The position numbers were made by a program, and so were the translations under genes. The notes beneath the pieces are model-generated. The model searched no databases. It saw only the letters and a program-made list of their open reading frames with translations, and had not been told where the DNA came from. Of a DNA stretch of 50,796 nucleotides, positions 1-10,795 are shown in pieces; the stretch's first letter is position 1; the number at the start of each line of letters is the position of its first letter. The stretch comes from Opitutaceae bacterium (lineage in GTDB: Bacteria; Verrucomicrobiota; Verrucomicrobiia; Opitutales; Opitutaceae). The stretch spans positions 1 through 50,796 of the forward strand of contig NZNM01000159.1 in assembly GCA_002694885.1 (NCBI GenBank), in the 5' to 3' direction.

Positions 1-607
1 ACTCTCCACTAAGGCGGTAGCCGACGGTGACTCCGGCATAATTGCCACTGGCCACAAAAGGTTCCACTCGGCCACGGCCCCGCTCCTTGTTTCCGTTGCG
101 CCAGCCTCCTCCATGAATGAAAACGACCACCGGCAAAGCCTCGCCCCTACGTACTTTGGGCAACATTAGGTCGAGCGTTTGGCGGGGATTGTCCGTATCC
201 GCATAGGGGATGTTTTCAATCACCTGTACCGCGTCAGAGGCAGGGCGGCTTGCTGAGTTTTGCTGATTGTCGTTTTGGTTGCGCAGCCTGCCTGGAGGGC
301 CATTTCCGTCGCTCCGATTACGATTGCCCGTCAATCGGTCGGCCAATTGGGCTAGCTCCGCTCGATCAATAAAGCCATCTTGATTACGATCTAGATTACT
401 GAAATTCGCCTTCATCTGGCGAATCGCCTCGTCCGGAGAAACTTTGCCATCCTGGTTCTTATCCTGATCATCAAGCCAAATCCTGATGCGCTGCTCCCTT
501 GCAGCATCCGCTTCGGGGATTTGCGCTGATTCTCCCGGAATCGCTCCGATAGTAGCCAGAAAGGGCGACAAGACGAGGATAAGGCGATGATTCGTTTTCT
601 TGGGCAT
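1..607 (-). CDS. EF-hand alpha/beta-hydrolase (esterase), 3' part missing
   Basis: The reading frame starts with ATG at 607 and runs off the left edge, so about 202 codons are seen. It opens with a signal-peptide-like segment (residues 8-29). Two EF-hand calcium loops follow: D49-N51-D53-G54...E60 and D73-N75-D77-G78...E84. After a low-complexity N/Q/R-rich linker comes an esterase fold with the oxyanion motif HGGGW at 165-169, typical of BD-FAE/acetyl-esterase-like hydrolases. The catalytic Ser, Asp and His lie beyond the window. It is 37 bp downstream of the sulfatase on the same strand, so the two are probably co-transcribed. Inference: an exported esterase that removes acyl groups from polysaccharides or their fragments alongside the sulfatase. 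The domain calls are firm; the substrate is unknown. Confidence 0.8.
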   Translation of the reverse strand, partial: MPKKTNHRLILVLSPFLATIGAIPGESAQIPEADAAREQRIRIWLDDQDKNQDGKVSPDEAIRQMKANFSNLDRNQDGFIDRAELAQLADRLTGNRNRSDGNGPPGRLRNQNDNQQNSASRPASDAVQVIENIPYADTDNPRQTLDLMLPKVRRGEALPVVVFIHGGGWRNGNKERGRGRVEPFVASGNYAGVTVGYRLSGE

Positions 608-644
608 CGTGATATTTTTTTGAAATTCCGATAATGTATTTACT

Positions 645-2090
645 CTACCATTCAACGGCAGCTTCAGCCATGCGGTTTTGCAGCTCTTGCTGCAACCTCT
701 TGACCAAATTGGCGCTTTCCGGATTGCCAGCAAGATTGGTTAGCTCCTCTGGATCGGTTTCGTAGTCGTAAAGCTCCACGCCAAAATCTCCCTCATCCCA
801 CTCGGTGTAGCGATAGCGATTCGTGCGAATTGTGCGCCCTAGGAATTTAGATTTGTCCGCTCGGCGAACGGTTCTGGCTTCGGTCACGCTGTAGGCCGAT
901 TCCCTCAATTGCGTATTGGGATCAGCTAGCACGGGCGACAGGCTCTTCCCCATCACATGGCTCGGTTGCTCGAGTCCGCACAGTTCGCTCAAGGTCGGGT
1001 AAAGGTCAACGAGCTCGGTCGGGGATTTCGCTATCTCCCCTCTCGCAAATTTTTCTCCGGGAGCGGAGATAATCAACGGAACCCGGGCGGAGCCTTCAAA
1101 CAAATCGCTCTTCTGCCACAATCCGTGAGCTCCCAAATGGTATCCATGATCGGATACAAAAATTATGATAGTGTTGTCCGATAAATTCAAGCGGTCGAGA
1201 GCATCCAGCAATTTGCCCACTTGCGTGTCCACCAATGTGATCGACGCGTAGTAAGCTTGAATAATTTCTTTACGGATTTCCACGCCCAACTCGAGCTGGC
1301 CCGGACGATCTTGAAGCGCCGCTTTCGGGATATCATCGCGATCGTCCTCCGGCATGATATACGGATTGATCAGCGATTTTGGATACATGTCGAAATAAGT
1401 GTGGGGCGCTACATAGGGCGTGTGGGGCCGATAGAATCCCATGGCTATGAAGAAGGGACGGCCGGTCTTCTCCGGATGGTTCGCCTCCAGCAATTCGATG
1501 CATTGAGCCGCTCCAATACCATCGGTATGCTCGTACTCCTGACTCACAACCTCCAGCCAGCTCAAGGTTCCTCCCGAGCTCGCTCCTTCGATGATGATAT
1601 TTAAGTCGGATTCGACAGCCTTGTCCACGCCGATGGGATTGCGCACCTCTTCCCAGGAGGCGGGGTCATCACGGCCGTTAGTTCCGATTTGGCCCGGAAC
1701 CCCATAGTGATAGAGTTTTCCCACGCGGGCCACATAGTAGCCGTTGTTTCGAAAGTGCTGGGGCATGGTGAGAACCTGCGGAATATGTTCCCGAAAGTGG
1801 CCTGCGTTAGTCAGAATATGGGTCTGTTCCGGATAAAGTCCGGTCAAAAACGACGTTCGACTGGGGTTGCAGACTGGGTTCTGGGAATAGGCCCGTTCAA
1901 AAAGGATTCCTCGACTGGCCAGACGATCGATCTGGGGTGAATGCACCAACGGATGCCCGTAGGCGCTCAAGTCGCAGTTCATATCGTCCGTGGCGATGAA
2001 GAGAACATTGGGCTTGTCGGCCTGAAGAGGTAGCAGGCTGGCAAGGGCTAGTAAAAGTGGAACGAGGAAGGAAAGCTTCTGGGGATTCAT
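645..2090 (-). CDS. Sulfatase, iduronate-2-sulfatase-like (S1 family)
   Basis: A 481-residue secreted sulfatase with a signal peptide (residues 1-24, ending LQA). D35-D36 supply metal ligands. The formylglycine signature is C74-N-P-S-R78, the classic CxPSR, so the cysteine should be converted to formylglycine by an anaerobic or aerobic FGE encoded elsewhere. A second metal site is D314-H315 in [10 protein letters not shown]. The HFRNNGYY and VGKLYHYG region and the overall order resemble iduronate-2-sulfatase/S1_7 enzymes. Such enzymes hydrolyse sulfate esters of glycosaminoglycans or algal polysaccharides. It is the first gene of a short minus-strand unit with the EF-hand esterase. The exact sulfated sugar cannot be read from the sequence. 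Confidence 0.92.
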   Translation of the reverse strand: MNPQKLSFLVPLLLALASLLPLQADKPNVLFIATDDMNCDLSAYGHPLVHSPQIDRLASRGILFERAYSQNPVCNPSRTSFLTGLYPEQTHILTNAGHFREHIPQVLTMPQHFRNNGYYVARVGKLYHYGVPGQIGTNGRDDPASWEEVRNPIGVDKAVESDLNIIIEGASSGGTLSWLEVVSQEYEHTDGIGAAQCIELLEANHPEKTGRPFFIAMGFYRPHTPYVAPHTYFDMYPKSLINPYIMPEDDRDDIPKAALQDRPGQLELGVEIRKEIIQAYYASITLVDTQVGKLLDALDRLNLSDNTIIIFVSDHGYHLGAHGLWQKSDLFEGSARVPLIISAPGEKFARGEIAKSPTELVDLYPTLSELCGLEQPSHVMGKSLSPVLADPNTQLRESAYSVTEARTVRRADKSKFLGRTIRTNRYRYTEWDEGDFGVELYDYETDPEELTNLAGNPESANLVKRLQQELQNRMAEAAVEW

Positions 2091-2143
2091 TTAGATTACC
2101 AGAAAGACTACTCGCCCGAATCACTCAACCACAAAGCACTTGT

Positions 2144-2221
2144 GGTAGGGCTGCCTGTCCCTAGGCAGCCGAATCTCGATTGTAGGGGAAAGTGGCTGCC
2201 TAAGGGACAGGCAGCCCTACC
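2144..2221. repeat. Paired palindromic repeat (family B, GTAG foot)
   Basis: Two copies of a small palindrome (GGTAGGGCTGCCTGTCCC, then GGCAGCC) face each other over a short spacer, so the whole 78 bp forms one long hairpin with a 1-nt arm difference. Both outer ends read GGTAG...CTACC. It lies in the space between the divergent sulfatase and glcD. It belongs to a group of dispersed repeats in this window that share the GTAG foot. Confidence 0.85.
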
Positions 2222-2307
2222 ATTGTCACAATGGTTGAAGAAGTGACTTCTCAATTTTCCTTACCCACCCTAGAAGCTTTACTCTCGCCCATATTCCAAC
2301 TTCCTTG

Positions 2308-3765
2308 ATGGGACCATTCCCCATGTCCGATTTCTACTCCAAGCTAAGATCCATTTTTCCGCCTGATCGGCTTTACGAGGATGCCGCCCGCGTAACGCCC
2401 TACGTGTCCGATGGATTAACGGTGTTTCGAGAGGAACCCAAGGCGGTTGTTATGCCGATCAGCAACGAGGAGGTCGCTGATACACTCAAGCTTTGCCACG
2501 AATTCGAGATTCCCTTCGTTGCTCGTGGCAGCGGGACCAGTCTGTCTGGGGGATCGCTGCCCATACGCGATGGCATCGTCATTAGCTTGAACCGACTCAA
2601 CCAGATCCTCGATCTTGATCCCGACAATCGCACTGCTCGCGTCCAGCCTGGGGTCATAAACTCGGAGATTAGCGCTGCGGCTGCCGACCACGGACTGTAC
2701 TTCGCGCCCGACCCATCCAGCCAAACCGTGTGCACCATTGGAGGCAATCTGGCCTTCAACTCAGGGGGCGCCCACTGCTTGAAGTACGGGATGACTTCCA
2801 ACCACATTCTCGGCCTTACCGTAGCCCTTCCTGATGGAACCGTAGCGGAGCTCGGCAACGACAGCCTGGAAAACGCGGGGCCTGATTGCGTCGGGCTTTT
2901 TGTCGGGAGCGAGGGCTTGCTTGGCATCGCTCTAGAAATTCAGGTGCGGCTTATGCCTGTACCCGAGTCTTTTCAAACGATCCTGGCTAGCTACGATAGT
3001 TTGGAGGCTGCGGGCGATGCTGTCGCAGCTGTAGTGGCTTCAGGAATACTGCCAGGGGCGATGGAAATCATGGATCGCCTGGCGATCGAGGCGGCCGAAG
3101 CAGCCGTCAGCGCAGGCTATCCTGAAGACGCGGAAGCCTGCCTTATTGTCGAACTCGACGGGGAAACCGCGGCGGTCGACGCTGATTTCCAAGCGCTCTC
3201 AACTACGATGGAACAGACAGGAGCCAAAGAAGTTCGCGTCGCCCAAAGCACGGAAGAACGGCTTCTCATCTGGAAGGGCCGCAAGAGCGCTTTCTCTGCC
3301 GTAGGTCGACTTTCCCCTGACTATATCGTTCAAGATGGAGTCGTCCCTCGCTCGAAGCTGGGTCAAGCTCTCAAGGATATTTCGCGCTTTAGTTCAGAAG
3401 CCGGTTTGCGTGTCGCCAACGTATTTCACGCAGGAGACGGCAATCTTCACCCGCTTATTCTTTTCGATGCTACCGAGGCGGACGGACTGGAAAAAGCGGA
3501 GGCTCTAGCCGGTAGGATTCTTCGATTGTGCCTGGAGTTAGGTGGATCGATTACCGGCGAACACGGCGTCGGCGTAGAGAAACTTGAATACATGCCAGAC
3601 ATGTTCTCCCCGACAGATCTCGACGCTTTCAACCGAATCCGACGAGCCATCGACCCGAAGGAAATTTCAAATCGCGGAAAGATGCTTCCCAGCAAAGAGG
3701 CTCCCGCCCTTTCTTCACAGGGTCCTCACCCTCTGGAAAAAGCCGGTGTTATCTCCCGCATGTAG
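2308..3765 (+). CDS. glcD: Glycolate oxidase subunit GlcD (FAD-linked)
   Basis: Catalytic FAD subunit of glycolate dehydrogenase (glycolate to glyoxylate). It has the FAD-binding type 4 (VAO/PCMH) fold: [10 protein letters not shown] near residue 75, PDPSSQ and [11 protein letters not shown] near 135-155, GSEGLLG near 200. The C-terminal half has the conserved [15 protein letters not shown] and GEHGVG motifs. The length (485 aa) and the order match E. coli GlcD along the whole protein. Starts at 2308 (ATG) or 2323 (ATG, giving MSDFYSKL) are both possible; no clear ribosome site decides between them. It is first in glcD-glcE-glcF, with glcE 5 bp downstream. The operon fits use of glycolate released by phytoplankton. 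No glycolate permease or GlcC regulator lies next to it. Confidence 0.95.
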   Translation: MGPFPMSDFYSKLRSIFPPDRLYEDAARVTPYVSDGLTVFREEPKAVVMPISNEEVADTLKLCHEFEIPFVARGSGTSLSGGSLPIRDGIVISLNRLNQILDLDPDNRTARVQPGVINSEISAAAADHGLYFAPDPSSQTVCTIGGNLAFNSGGAHCLKYGMTSNHILGLTVALPDGTVAELGNDSLENAGPDCVGLFVGSEGLLGIALEIQVRLMPVPESFQTILASYDSLEAAGDAVAAVVASGILPGAMEIMDRLAIEAAEAAVSAGYPEDAEACLIVELDGETAAVDADFQALSTTMEQTGAKEVRVAQSTEERLLIWKGRKSAFSAVGRLSPDYIVQDGVVPRSKLGQALKDISRFSSEAGLRVANVFHAGDGNLHPLILFDATEADGLEKAEALAGRILRLCLELGGSITGEHGVGVEKLEYMPDMFSPTDLDAFNRIRRAIDPKEISNRGKMLPSKEAPALSSQGPHPLEKAGVISRM

Positions 3766-3770
3766 CAATC

Positions 3771-4859
3771 ATGGCTGAACAAACGCAAAACATGCTAAAG
3801 CCCAGCTCTATCGACGAGCTGCAATCCATCGTCCGGGATGCAAGCAAGGTAATCGTACAAGGCAGGGAGGAGCGGCTCGCTTCTCCATCTCAAAAGGAAA
3901 TCCTCCTCACCCGCGTCTCGCTTTCCAAACTAAACCGTATCCTTGAGTACCAACCCGACGAATACACAATCACCGTCGAAGCCGGAGCCAAGGTAAACGA
4001 CGTCGCCGATGCACTTTCCGAGCATGGTCAATACCTTCCCTTCAACCCTCCATTCGCGGATGAGAACCTATCCATCGGATCCATCATTGCTCGAGGCCTT
4101 TCCGGTCCGGCGGCTTGTCGCTACGGTATACTTCGGGACTTTATTCTTGGCGTCACTCTCGTCGATGGGCTCGGCGAACGAATTCGAACGGGAGGAAAGG
4201 TGGTAAAAAACGCCGCCGGTTTCGACATTCCAAAACTCATTTGCGGAACTTGGGGCAGCCTGGGAACCATGACCGAGGCCACTTTCAAAGTGTTCCCGAT
4301 CGCCCCCGAATACCGAACACTTGTATTCAAATTTTCCACCTTCGAAGCGGGTCACTCGGCTTATGTAGCGCTGGGTCGTTCCAAATTCACTTTGGATGTT
4401 CTCGATCTCAACCCTGACGGTCACCTGTTCATCAAACTCGGAGGGCAGCCGGGTTCTATGGACAATCGAGTTTTCACTTTGGAAAACGAATTGGGCCTTA
4501 GCGGCGAAGAGCCGGATGAAGCTTTCTGGGACGCGACTATCGCCCTTTGCCGATTTCCAGAAGCTGGGGCTCTGGTCAAAGTGGCTACTAGCCCGAAGAA
4601 TATTCCCGCGTTAGATATAGCCTTGAGACCAAAAGGCCAATCCCGCCGCTACAGCATCAACGGATACGTTGCCTGGGTTCATTGGCATAGCCCTTTGGAC
4701 GAGCTACACAACATCCTGGAAAACTTAGGGCTTACCGGGCAAGTTGTCTCTGGACCCGAAGCCTCCTCGATAGTTGGCAATCAGAGCCAGAACGCTTTCT
4801 TCAACAAAATCAAATCCGCCTTCGATCCGGAGAGCAAGTTTCCTGATTTGTATTCATAA
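3771..4859 (+). CDS. glcE: Glycolate oxidase subunit GlcE
   Basis: A second FAD-binding type 4 subunit (362 aa), shorter than GlcD and without its C-terminal catalytic half, as in GlcE of other bacteria. Visible motifs are VEAGAKVNDVADAL near residue 70, LSIGSIIARGLSGPAACRYG near 105, and GGKVVKNAAGFDIPKLICG near 140-160, a strongly conserved GlcE stretch. It starts 5 bp after glcD stops and is followed by a palindromic repeat and then glcF. It forms the membrane-associated GlcDEF complex that passes electrons to the quinone pool. Confidence 0.93.
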   Translation: MAEQTQNMLKPSSIDELQSIVRDASKVIVQGREERLASPSQKEILLTRVSLSKLNRILEYQPDEYTITVEAGAKVNDVADALSEHGQYLPFNPPFADENLSIGSIIARGLSGPAACRYGILRDFILGVTLVDGLGERIRTGGKVVKNAAGFDIPKLICGTWGSLGTMTEATFKVFPIAPEYRTLVFKFSTFEAGHSAYVALGRSKFTLDVLDLNPDGHLFIKLGGQPGSMDNRVFTLENELGLSGEEPDEAFWDATIALCRFPEAGALVKVATSPKNIPALDIALRPKGQSRRYSINGYVAWVHWHSPLDELHNILENLGLTGQVVSGPEASSIVGNQSQNAFFNKIKSAFDPESKFPDLYS

Positions 4860-4909
4860 TTTACAACCAATCTCGTTTTTGCAGTACCATCTAACTTTGA
4901 GAATCCTCA

Positions 4910-4968
4910 GTAGGAGCGGCTTCACGCCGCGATTTTTCTGTTCTATCGCGGCGTGAAGCCCCTCCTAC
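4910..4968. repeat. Paired REP-like palindrome (family A) inside the glc operon
   Basis: Arms GTAGGAGCGGCTTCACGCCG and its near reverse complement face each other across a 10-bp spacer. The sequence closely resembles pseudomonad REP elements, with a GTAG foot and a GAGCGGC stem. It sits in the 124-bp gap between glcE and glcF, so it would form a hairpin in the glc mRNA. Confidence 0.85.
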
Positions 4969-4983
4969 CATTTAAGAATTCAA

Positions 4984-6252
4984 ATGATTAGCCAAATCTC
5001 CAAAGACAAGCTGGGACCCAAATACGCCTCGATGAAGGAGCCTATCGAGGCTTGTGTGCATTGCGGATTTTGTCTGCCTACTTGCCCGACCTATTCGACC
5101 ATGGGAGACGAAATGAACTCCCCACGAGGACGCATTTTCCTCATGAAGGAAACTCTGGAAGGAAAGATAGACCCATCCGAAATCGATCCCTTCATCGACA
5201 ATTGCCTGGGTTGCTTAGCCTGTGTTACGTCTTGTCCTTCCGGTGTTGAATACGGAGAACTCATTTCGCCCTATCGCTCTTGGTCCGAGGAGCAACGAAA
5301 GCGGGGAACCCTGGAAAAGCTCCAGCGTTTTGCTCTCCTGAAAACCATTCCCTGCCCAGATCGATTTCGGGCCGCTTCCAAAATAGCCAGCGTATTCAAA
5401 CCGGTCGCCCCTTACCTGCCAAAAAGCTTTGGAGCCATGATTGAACTGGCTCCTTCTCAGCTGCCCGAAAAGCAAGAATTCGATCCAATCTATCCAGCGA
5501 ACGGGACACGACGCGGCCGCGTTGCCCTCCTAATCGGATGCGCCCAACAAGCCCTAGCCCCTAAGATCAACCAAGCGGCCATCAATGTGCTCACTCGAAA
5601 CGGCATCGAGGTAGTGGTGCCCGAAAGCCAAGGCTGTTGCGGATCCCTGGCCATGCATATCGGGGCTTCCAAAGAAGCCCAAGCTGCTGCCAAAAAGAAT
5701 TTCGAGGCTTTCCCGGACGACGTAGACGCCATCATCTCCACCGCTGCCGGATGCGGGTCAGGAATGAAGGAATACGGAACCCTCTTCGCTGGAGCCGACG
5801 AGGAAATCGCTGATCAAGCGAAAGCTTATTCCGCCAAGGTCCAAGATGTTTGCGCCTATCTGGATGCGGTAGGCTTCGCCCCACCCGAGAATAGCGAAGC
5901 ACCTCCCATCAAAGTGGCCTACCACGACGCCTGCCACCTGGCCCATGCCCAAAAAATCCGATCAGCTCCCCGTAAACTACTTCAATCCGTTCCCGGAATC
6001 GAACTTTTGGAACCTGCCGAATGGGAGATTTGCTGCGGCTCAGCCGGCAGCTACAATATCGAACATCCGGATACCGCTAAAGAACTGGGAAAACGGAAAG
6101 TGAAGAATCTAATGGCCACCAATCCAGACGTCATCGCCACCGGCAACATCGGCTGCCTCACTCAAATCGAGTTCCACTCCAAAGACAGCGAGAAACCCGT
6201 CCCCGTAGTCCACACCGTTGAGTTATTGGATGGCTGGAGTCCGGGTAGATAG
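4984..6252 (+). CDS. glcF: Glycolate oxidase iron-sulfur subunit GlcF
   Basis: Iron-sulfur subunit (422 aa) that takes electrons from the GlcD/E flavins. It has two 4Fe-4S binding motifs near the N terminus: CVHCGFCLPTCP at about residue 24 and CLGCLACVTSCP at about residue 74. Two CCG domains follow, with CCGSLAMH near 218 and AYHDACHLAHAQ...CCGSAGSY between about 310 and 350, as in GlcF, LutA and HdrB proteins. The length matches E. coli GlcF. It is last in the operon; the gap to glcE is filled by a REP-like hairpin. The gene downstream (purL) is convergent. Confidence 0.94.
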   Translation: MISQISKDKLGPKYASMKEPIEACVHCGFCLPTCPTYSTMGDEMNSPRGRIFLMKETLEGKIDPSEIDPFIDNCLGCLACVTSCPSGVEYGELISPYRSWSEEQRKRGTLEKLQRFALLKTIPCPDRFRAASKIASVFKPVAPYLPKSFGAMIELAPSQLPEKQEFDPIYPANGTRRGRVALLIGCAQQALAPKINQAAINVLTRNGIEVVVPESQGCCGSLAMHIGASKEAQAAAKKNFEAFPDDVDAIISTAAGCGSGMKEYGTLFAGADEEIADQAKAYSAKVQDVCAYLDAVGFAPPENSEAPPIKVAYHDACHLAHAQKIRSAPRKLLQSVPGIELLEPAEWEICCGSAGSYNIEHPDTAKELGKRKVKNLMATNPDVIATGNIGCLTQIEFHSKDSEKPVPVVHTVELLDGWSPGR

Positions 6253-6366
6253 AGTAACACAGGCATCTTGCCTGTTTGGGCGTGGGCACAACGTATCGGG
6301 CGATCTCCGAGCACCCACTTTAATAGTCGAGTGGGCATAGTTGACAGGCTGGAAGCCTATTCTACC
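6253..6366. repeat. Palindromic repeat (family D, variant foot)
   Basis: Starts GTAACACAGGCATCTTGCCTG just after the glcF stop and ends in GCCTATTCTACC. The first arm is nearly identical to the repeat at 10652-10711. The middle carries an extra inverted pair (GAGCACCCACTTTA and TCGAGTGGGC). One foot is GTAA rather than GTAG. Confidence 0.65.
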
Positions 6367-6411
6367 CTTTGTCGCCACAGACTGACGCTCACGCTACTTT
6401 GCGGACTGAAT

Positions 6412-6451
6412 TGTGCAGTGAAACTGATCACGTGATCAGTTTCACTGCACA
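6412..6451. other. Perfect 40-bp palindrome between convergent genes
   Basis: The 20-nt half site TGTGCAGTGAAACTGATCAC is followed directly by its exact reverse complement, with no spacer and centre at 6431/6432. It lies between the 3' ends of glcF (+) and purL (-). There is no T-run on either side, so it is not a standard intrinsic terminator. It could be extruded as a cruciform, act as a two-way RNA hairpin, or be a binding site for a dimeric protein. No second copy was seen in the window. Confidence 0.9.
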
Positions 6452-6495
6452 CAGCAGGATTACTGTATCGAAATGCCGCGTGTTGCGATGAACTT

Positions 6496-9400
6496 CTACC
6501 CCACCCAAGCTCGGGCATTGCGGAAGAAGCGCATCCAAGGCGAATCCTCTCCCCAATCGCTGGGAGCCCAACTGAACTGAGCCGTTCGGAAAACCCTCTC
6601 TGGATGAGGCATGAGAATGGTCGAACGGCCATCTTCGCTGGTCAGGCTGGTTATTCCAAATGGCGACCCGTTAGGGTTCAATGGATACGCTTCGGTGTAA
6701 GTGTGTCCTCCTTCGCGCAACGAGCTCTGGCGAGACTTCGAATCGCCATTAGCCAATGCCGCAGCTTGATGATTATCCACGTAGCGAGCCACAACCAAGC
6801 CTGATCTATCACAATTTCTGGCGGCTTCATCATTTTCAAACTCTGCTCGACCCTCTCCGTGGGCCACCACGATAGGTATCACGCTACCGGCCATTCCGCT
6901 AAAGAGAACGCTGGGCGTATCTTCAACCTTTACCGAAACCAAACGCCCTTCGTAGCGTTCGCTCCGATTTTGCACGAACCGCGGCCAGTGGTCGGTTCCC
7001 GGTATTAAGCTCTTTAGGTTGCTCAGCATTTGGCAACCGTTGCACACGCCCAGTGAAAAGGTATCAGCGCGGTGGAAAAACCGCTGAAATTCCTCTCGAG
7101 CTTTCTCGTTGAACAGAATGCTCTTGGCCCAGCCCTCGCCTGCTCCCAGGACATCTCCGTAACTAAAACCGCCGCACGCTGCGAGGCCACGGAAATCCGC
7201 CAGGGATACTCGGCCGCTAAGGATATCTGTCATGTGGACGTCGATACACTTAAATCCGGCCCTATCGAAGGCACCCGCCATCTCGATCTCGCCATTCACG
7301 CCTTGCTCGCGCAAAATCGCAATTTTGGGTTTAACCGCAAAGGCCGTGGAGATCGCTGAGAAATTCGATGGGGTTAGATCGAAATCTATCTTTGGGCTGA
7401 TGCCCGGGTTTTCTCGATCTTGCCGGATCGCGTGTTCGGAAGCGGCAGACTCGGGATTGTCCCGCAAGCTTTGCATTCTGAAGGTCACATCTGACCAGAC
7501 TGCTCGCAGAGCATAAAGGTCTTCTTCGAAAATCACCTGCCCAGCCTCGGAAATTTGTACCAATCCTTGGGAATTCAATCTGCCAACGATGTTCGAACAA
7601 TCGCCCAAGTTGTGCGATCTCAGAATTTCGAATACGGAAGAGAGATCGTCACCCTTAACCTGGATGACTGCTCCCAATTCTTCGGCAAACAGGGGCCCGT
7701 AAGGATCGCCTTCGCTCAATACTTCGAGGTGAACGCCCACGTTTCCCGCGAACGCCATTTCCACCGCGGCTGCGAAAAGGCCTCCGTCAGATCGATCGTG
7801 GTACGCGAGGATCTTGCCCTCTTTGCCTAGTTGTTGAATGGCGTTCCAGAAATTCTTGAGATCTTCGGCACTGTCGACATCAGGCGTTTCCATACCCATC
7901 TGCCCATAAACCTGACCCAATATGGAGCTGCCCAAACGATTCTTCCCTCGGCCAAGATCGATGAGGATCAAACTTGAATCTCGGTCTTGAACAAGTTGCG
8001 GCGTCAGGGAAAGCTGGATATCCGAACAGCGAGCGAAAGCGGATACAATCAACGACACTGGGGCTGTGACCCGTTTTTCATCTTCCTCATCTCGCCAAAC
8101 CGTGCTCATACTCATCGAGTCTTTGCCGACGGGAATGGTTACTCCCAGCGCCGGGCAAAGCTCCATGCCCACCGCTTGCACCGCTTCAAACAAGTCCGCC
8201 CCATCACCTTCTACGGAAGGAGCCGCCATCCAGTTGGCGGAAAGATTGACCCCGGTCAAAGGGCCGATTTGAGCAGCCGCCAGGTTCGTCAAAGCCTCGC
8301 CCACCGCCAAACGGGCCGAAGCCGCAGCGCTATTCACCGCGGTTGGCGTGCGCTCGCCAATCGACATCGCCTCGCCTGTGCATCCATCGAACGAAGACGC
8401 CGTCACTGCGCAATCGGCAACGGGAACTTGCCAGGGCCCCACCATTTGATCGCGGTGAATCAATCCCGTTACCGTTCGATCACCTATGGTAATGAGAAAA
8501 GTCTTGTCCGCTACTGAAGGATGGGAGAGCACGCGTCGAGCTGCCTCATCCAAGGCAACCCCAACCAGACTCAGAGGAATGAGATTCCGGGAAAGCGCCT
8601 TTTCCTTCCGGTGCATTCGAGGCGGCTTGCCAAGTAGTACCTCCAGGGGCATATCTATCGGTTTGTTCTTAAAATGAGGATCCTCTAGGGAAAGTTGCCG
8701 CTCATCCGTCGCTTCGCCAATGATGGCGAAGGGGCAACGTTCGCGTTCGCAGATCTCCGAGAATGCATCTATCCGCTCGGATGGAACGGCCATCACGTAG
8801 CGTTCCTGAGACTCGTTGCACCAAATCTCCAAGGGACTCATGCCCGGTTCGTCATTGGGAATCTCGCGCAGGTTAAAGCGCCCGCCTTTACCCGCATCAT
8901 TGACCAATTCCGGCATGGCATTGCTCAAGCCGCCCGCTCCAACATCATGGATAAAGGCGATCGGATTCTCCGCTCCCATCGCCCAGCAGCGATCGATCAC
9001 TTCTTGGCAGCGGCGCTCCATTTCCGGATTGTCCCGCTGTACACTGGCAAAATCCAAATCCTCCTCGCCCGAACCGCTATCCATGGAACTGGCCGCCCCA
9101 CCCCCAAGACCAATAAGCATTGCCGGACCGCCCAGTACTACCAGCTTGTCACCAGCGCGGACCGAGCCTTTTTCAATGTGCTCGTGACGAATATTTCCCA
9201 ATCCTCCAGCCAGCATAATGGGCTTATGGTAGCCGCGGAGCTCCGTTGCAGAGCTGAATTCAGAAGTCTCCGGACCTCCTTCTTGTCCTTCAACTTCTTC
9301 CTTCTTCCTTCCTAATTCTTCATTTAGATCCTGCTTCCCCGGCACCGCTTGTTCGAAAGTTCGGAAATAGCCAAGGACATTGGGGCGACCGAACTCGTTG

Positions 9401-10533
9401 TTGAATGCCGCGCCTCCAAGGGGGCCTTCGATCATGATCTCTAGAGCAGAGACGATGCGATTGGGCTTGCCGAAATCTTGCTCCCATTCCCTGACCGCAC
9501 TAGGTATCCTTAAATTGGATACAGTAAATCCGGCTAGACCCGCTTTGGGCTTAGACCCGACACCGGTAGCCCCCTCGTCTCGGATTTCGCCTCCCGAACC
9601 GGTCGACGCTCCCGGAAATGGCGAAATAGCGGTCGGGTGATTATGGGTTTCGACTTTACAAAGGATAGCGACGTCCTCTTCGCTGGCTCCATACTCATTC
9701 GATTCTGGATCTGCGAAAAATCGATTGGCACGACTACCTTCAAACACCGCCGCATTGTCCTTGTAGGCCGATAGGATGCCTTCGCTACGCATCTCGAAGG
9801 TGTTCTTGATCATCTTGAAGAGGGATCTGTCTTTCGCTTCCCCATCGATTTCCCAACTGGCATTGAATATCTTGTGCCGACAGTGCTCTGAATTTGCCTG
9901 AGCGAACATCATTAGTTCGATGTCGTTGGGATCGCGTTCCAGTTTCTGGAAATTTTCGACCAGGTAGTCGATTTCGTCTTCCGCCAGAGCAAGCCCGAGT
10001 TTTCGATTGGCCTCAACCATAGCCTCGCGTCCCCGTAAGATCACCGGAACGCTCGAGAATGGCTTCGGCTCTTCATGACGAAAAAGGACCGATAGCTCTT
10101 CGCTCGACTCAAAGACCGATTGAGTCATGCGATCGTGCAACTTCGAATCGAGCGTTTTCAATTGCGACGGATCCAACTCGGCTCCGCCCAAATCAATCCA
10201 AAAAGCGATGGCCCGTTCGGTCCGGTTCAATTTTGTCAGCCCACAAATATGGGCGATATCGGTCGCTTTCGACGACCAAGGCGAGAGCGTTCCCGTTCGC
10301 GGAGCCACCAATCGCAGCAGTCCGTCTGGATCGTGCCCTTCGAGTTTGGGCCCGTAGGTGAGCAGCTTTTCTAGGACCGATTGCTCGTCTTCGGTCAATG
10401 GCTCCGAGACTTCAGCGACATGAAGATACTCGGCATAAACGCCTTTGATGGGCAGATCGGCAGAGCTCAGTTCGGCCAGGAGCTTTTGTAGACGGAATGC
10501 GGAATGAGACGGCGCGCCACGAAGGATGATCAT
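6496..10533 (-). CDS. purL: Phosphoribosylformylglycinamidine synthase (large type)
   Basis: Fourth step of purine synthesis: FGAR + glutamine + ATP to FGAM. This is the long one-chain form (about 1345 aa; E. coli is about 1295) with N-terminal, two AIRS-like ATP and a C-terminal glutaminase part. Seen are [13 protein letters not shown] at the N terminus, [47 protein letters not shown], and the glutaminase nucleophile in LGVCNGCQM. The ATG at 10533 starts exactly where the family begins; an 8-codon GTG extension to 10557 is the alternative. About 27 extra charged, low-complexity residues (around 9250-9345) sit just before ELRGYHKP, where E. coli has a short loop. Long-type purL needs no purS or purQ, and none is present here. 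Confidence 0.96.
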   Translation of the reverse strand: MIILRGAPSHSAFRLQKLLAELSSADLPIKGVYAEYLHVAEVSEPLTEDEQSVLEKLLTYGPKLEGHDPDGLLRLVAPRTGTLSPWSSKATDIAHICGLTKLNRTERAIAFWIDLGGAELDPSQLKTLDSKLHDRMTQSVFESSEELSVLFRHEEPKPFSSVPVILRGREAMVEANRKLGLALAEDEIDYLVENFQKLERDPNDIELMMFAQANSEHCRHKIFNASWEIDGEAKDRSLFKMIKNTFEMRSEGILSAYKDNAAVFEGSRANRFFADPESNEYGASEEDVAILCKVETHNHPTAISPFPGASTGSGGEIRDEGATGVGSKPKAGLAGFTVSNLRIPSAVREWEQDFGKPNRIVSALEIMIEGPLGGAAFNNEFGRPNVLGYFRTFEQAVPGKQDLNEELGRKKEEVEGQEGGPETSEFSSATELRGYHKPIMLAGGLGNIRHEHIEKGSVRAGDKLVVLGGPAMLIGLGGGAASSMDSGSGEEDLDFASVQRDNPEMERRCQEVIDRCWAMGAENPIAFIHDVGAGGLSNAMPELVNDAGKGGRFNLREIPNDEPGMSPLEIWCNESQERYVMAVPSERIDAFSEICERERCPFAIIGEATDERQLSLEDPHFKNKPIDMPLEVLLGKPPRMHRKEKALSRNLIPLSLVGVALDEAARRVLSHPSVADKTFLITIGDRTVTGLIHRDQMVGPWQVPVADCAVTASSFDGCTGEAMSIGERTPTAVNSAAASARLAVGEALTNLAAAQIGPLTGVNLSANWMAAPSVEGDGADLFEAVQAVGMELCPALGVTIPVGKDSMSMSTVWRDEEDEKRVTAPVSLIVSAFARCSDIQLSLTPQLVQDRDSSLILIDLGRGKNRLGSSILGQVYGQMGMETPDVDSAEDLKNFWNAIQQLGKEGKILAYHDRSDGGLFAAAVEMAFAGNVGVHLEVLSEGDPYGPLFAEELGAVIQVKGDDLSSVFEILRSHNLGDCSNIVGRLNSQGLVQISEAGQVIFEEDLYALRAVWSDVTFRMQSLRDNPESAASEHAIRQDRENPGISPKIDFDLTPSNFSAISTAFAVKPKIAILREQGVNGEIEMAGAFDRAGFKCIDVHMTDILSGRVSLADFRGLAACGGFSYGDVLGAGEGWAKSILFNEKAREEFQRFFHRADTFSLGVCNGCQMLSNLKSLIPGTDHWPRFVQNRSERYEGRLVSVKVEDTPSVLFSGMAGSVIPIVVAHGEGRAEFENDEAARNCDRSGLVVARYVDNHQAAALANGDSKSRQSSLREGGHTYTEAYPLNPNGSPFGITSLTSEDGRSTILMPHPERVFRTAQFSWAPSDWGEDSPWMRFFRNARAWVG

Positions 10534-10651
10534 CTCCGTGAACGTTGAAAACTTCACCCGCGCCCGGCAAGCGCGGAATGGAAATTAGAAGAGCGAACAT
10601 TTTTGGGGTTAACAGTGACCTGAGGTCAGATCTCACGATCGCGCATCTAGA

Positions 10652-10711
10652 GTAGCACAGGCATCTTGCCTGTGTTTTCACGACGGCTCACAGGCAAGAT
10701 GACTGTGCTAC
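10652..10711. repeat. Paired REP-like palindrome (family D)
   Basis: GTAGCACAGGCATCTTGCC at the left faces GGCAAGATGACTGTGCTAC at the right. It is upstream of purL and downstream of the MocA-type gene, both on the minus strand. Same family as 6253-6366. Confidence 0.85.
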
Positions 10712-10744
10712 ATTTGGCGAAGCGACTGTTGAACCATGCCTTTT

Positions 10745-10770
10745 GGAGGACTGAGCCAGTCCTCCCTACC
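10745..10770. repeat. Single palindromic repeat (family C)
   Basis: GGAGGACTGAGCCAGTCCTCC followed by CTACC: one hairpin unit with a CTAC foot on one side only. Related units lie at 14122, 47521-47585 and 50112. Confidence 0.75.
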
Positions 10771-10795
10771 CTACATGGAATAGGCTCTAATCCGC

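Noticed and set aside
4910-4968. CRISPR repeat or array
   Set aside because: The repeats are single or inverted pairs scattered over 48 kb, with no regular spacers and no cas genes.
6412-6451. Ordinary bidirectional intrinsic terminator
   Set aside because: The stem is perfect but has no loop and no T-run on either strand, so a standard terminator is not supported.
8695-9315. 206-codon plus-strand open frame
   Set aside because: It lies fully inside purL on the opposite strand, and purL is beyond doubt.
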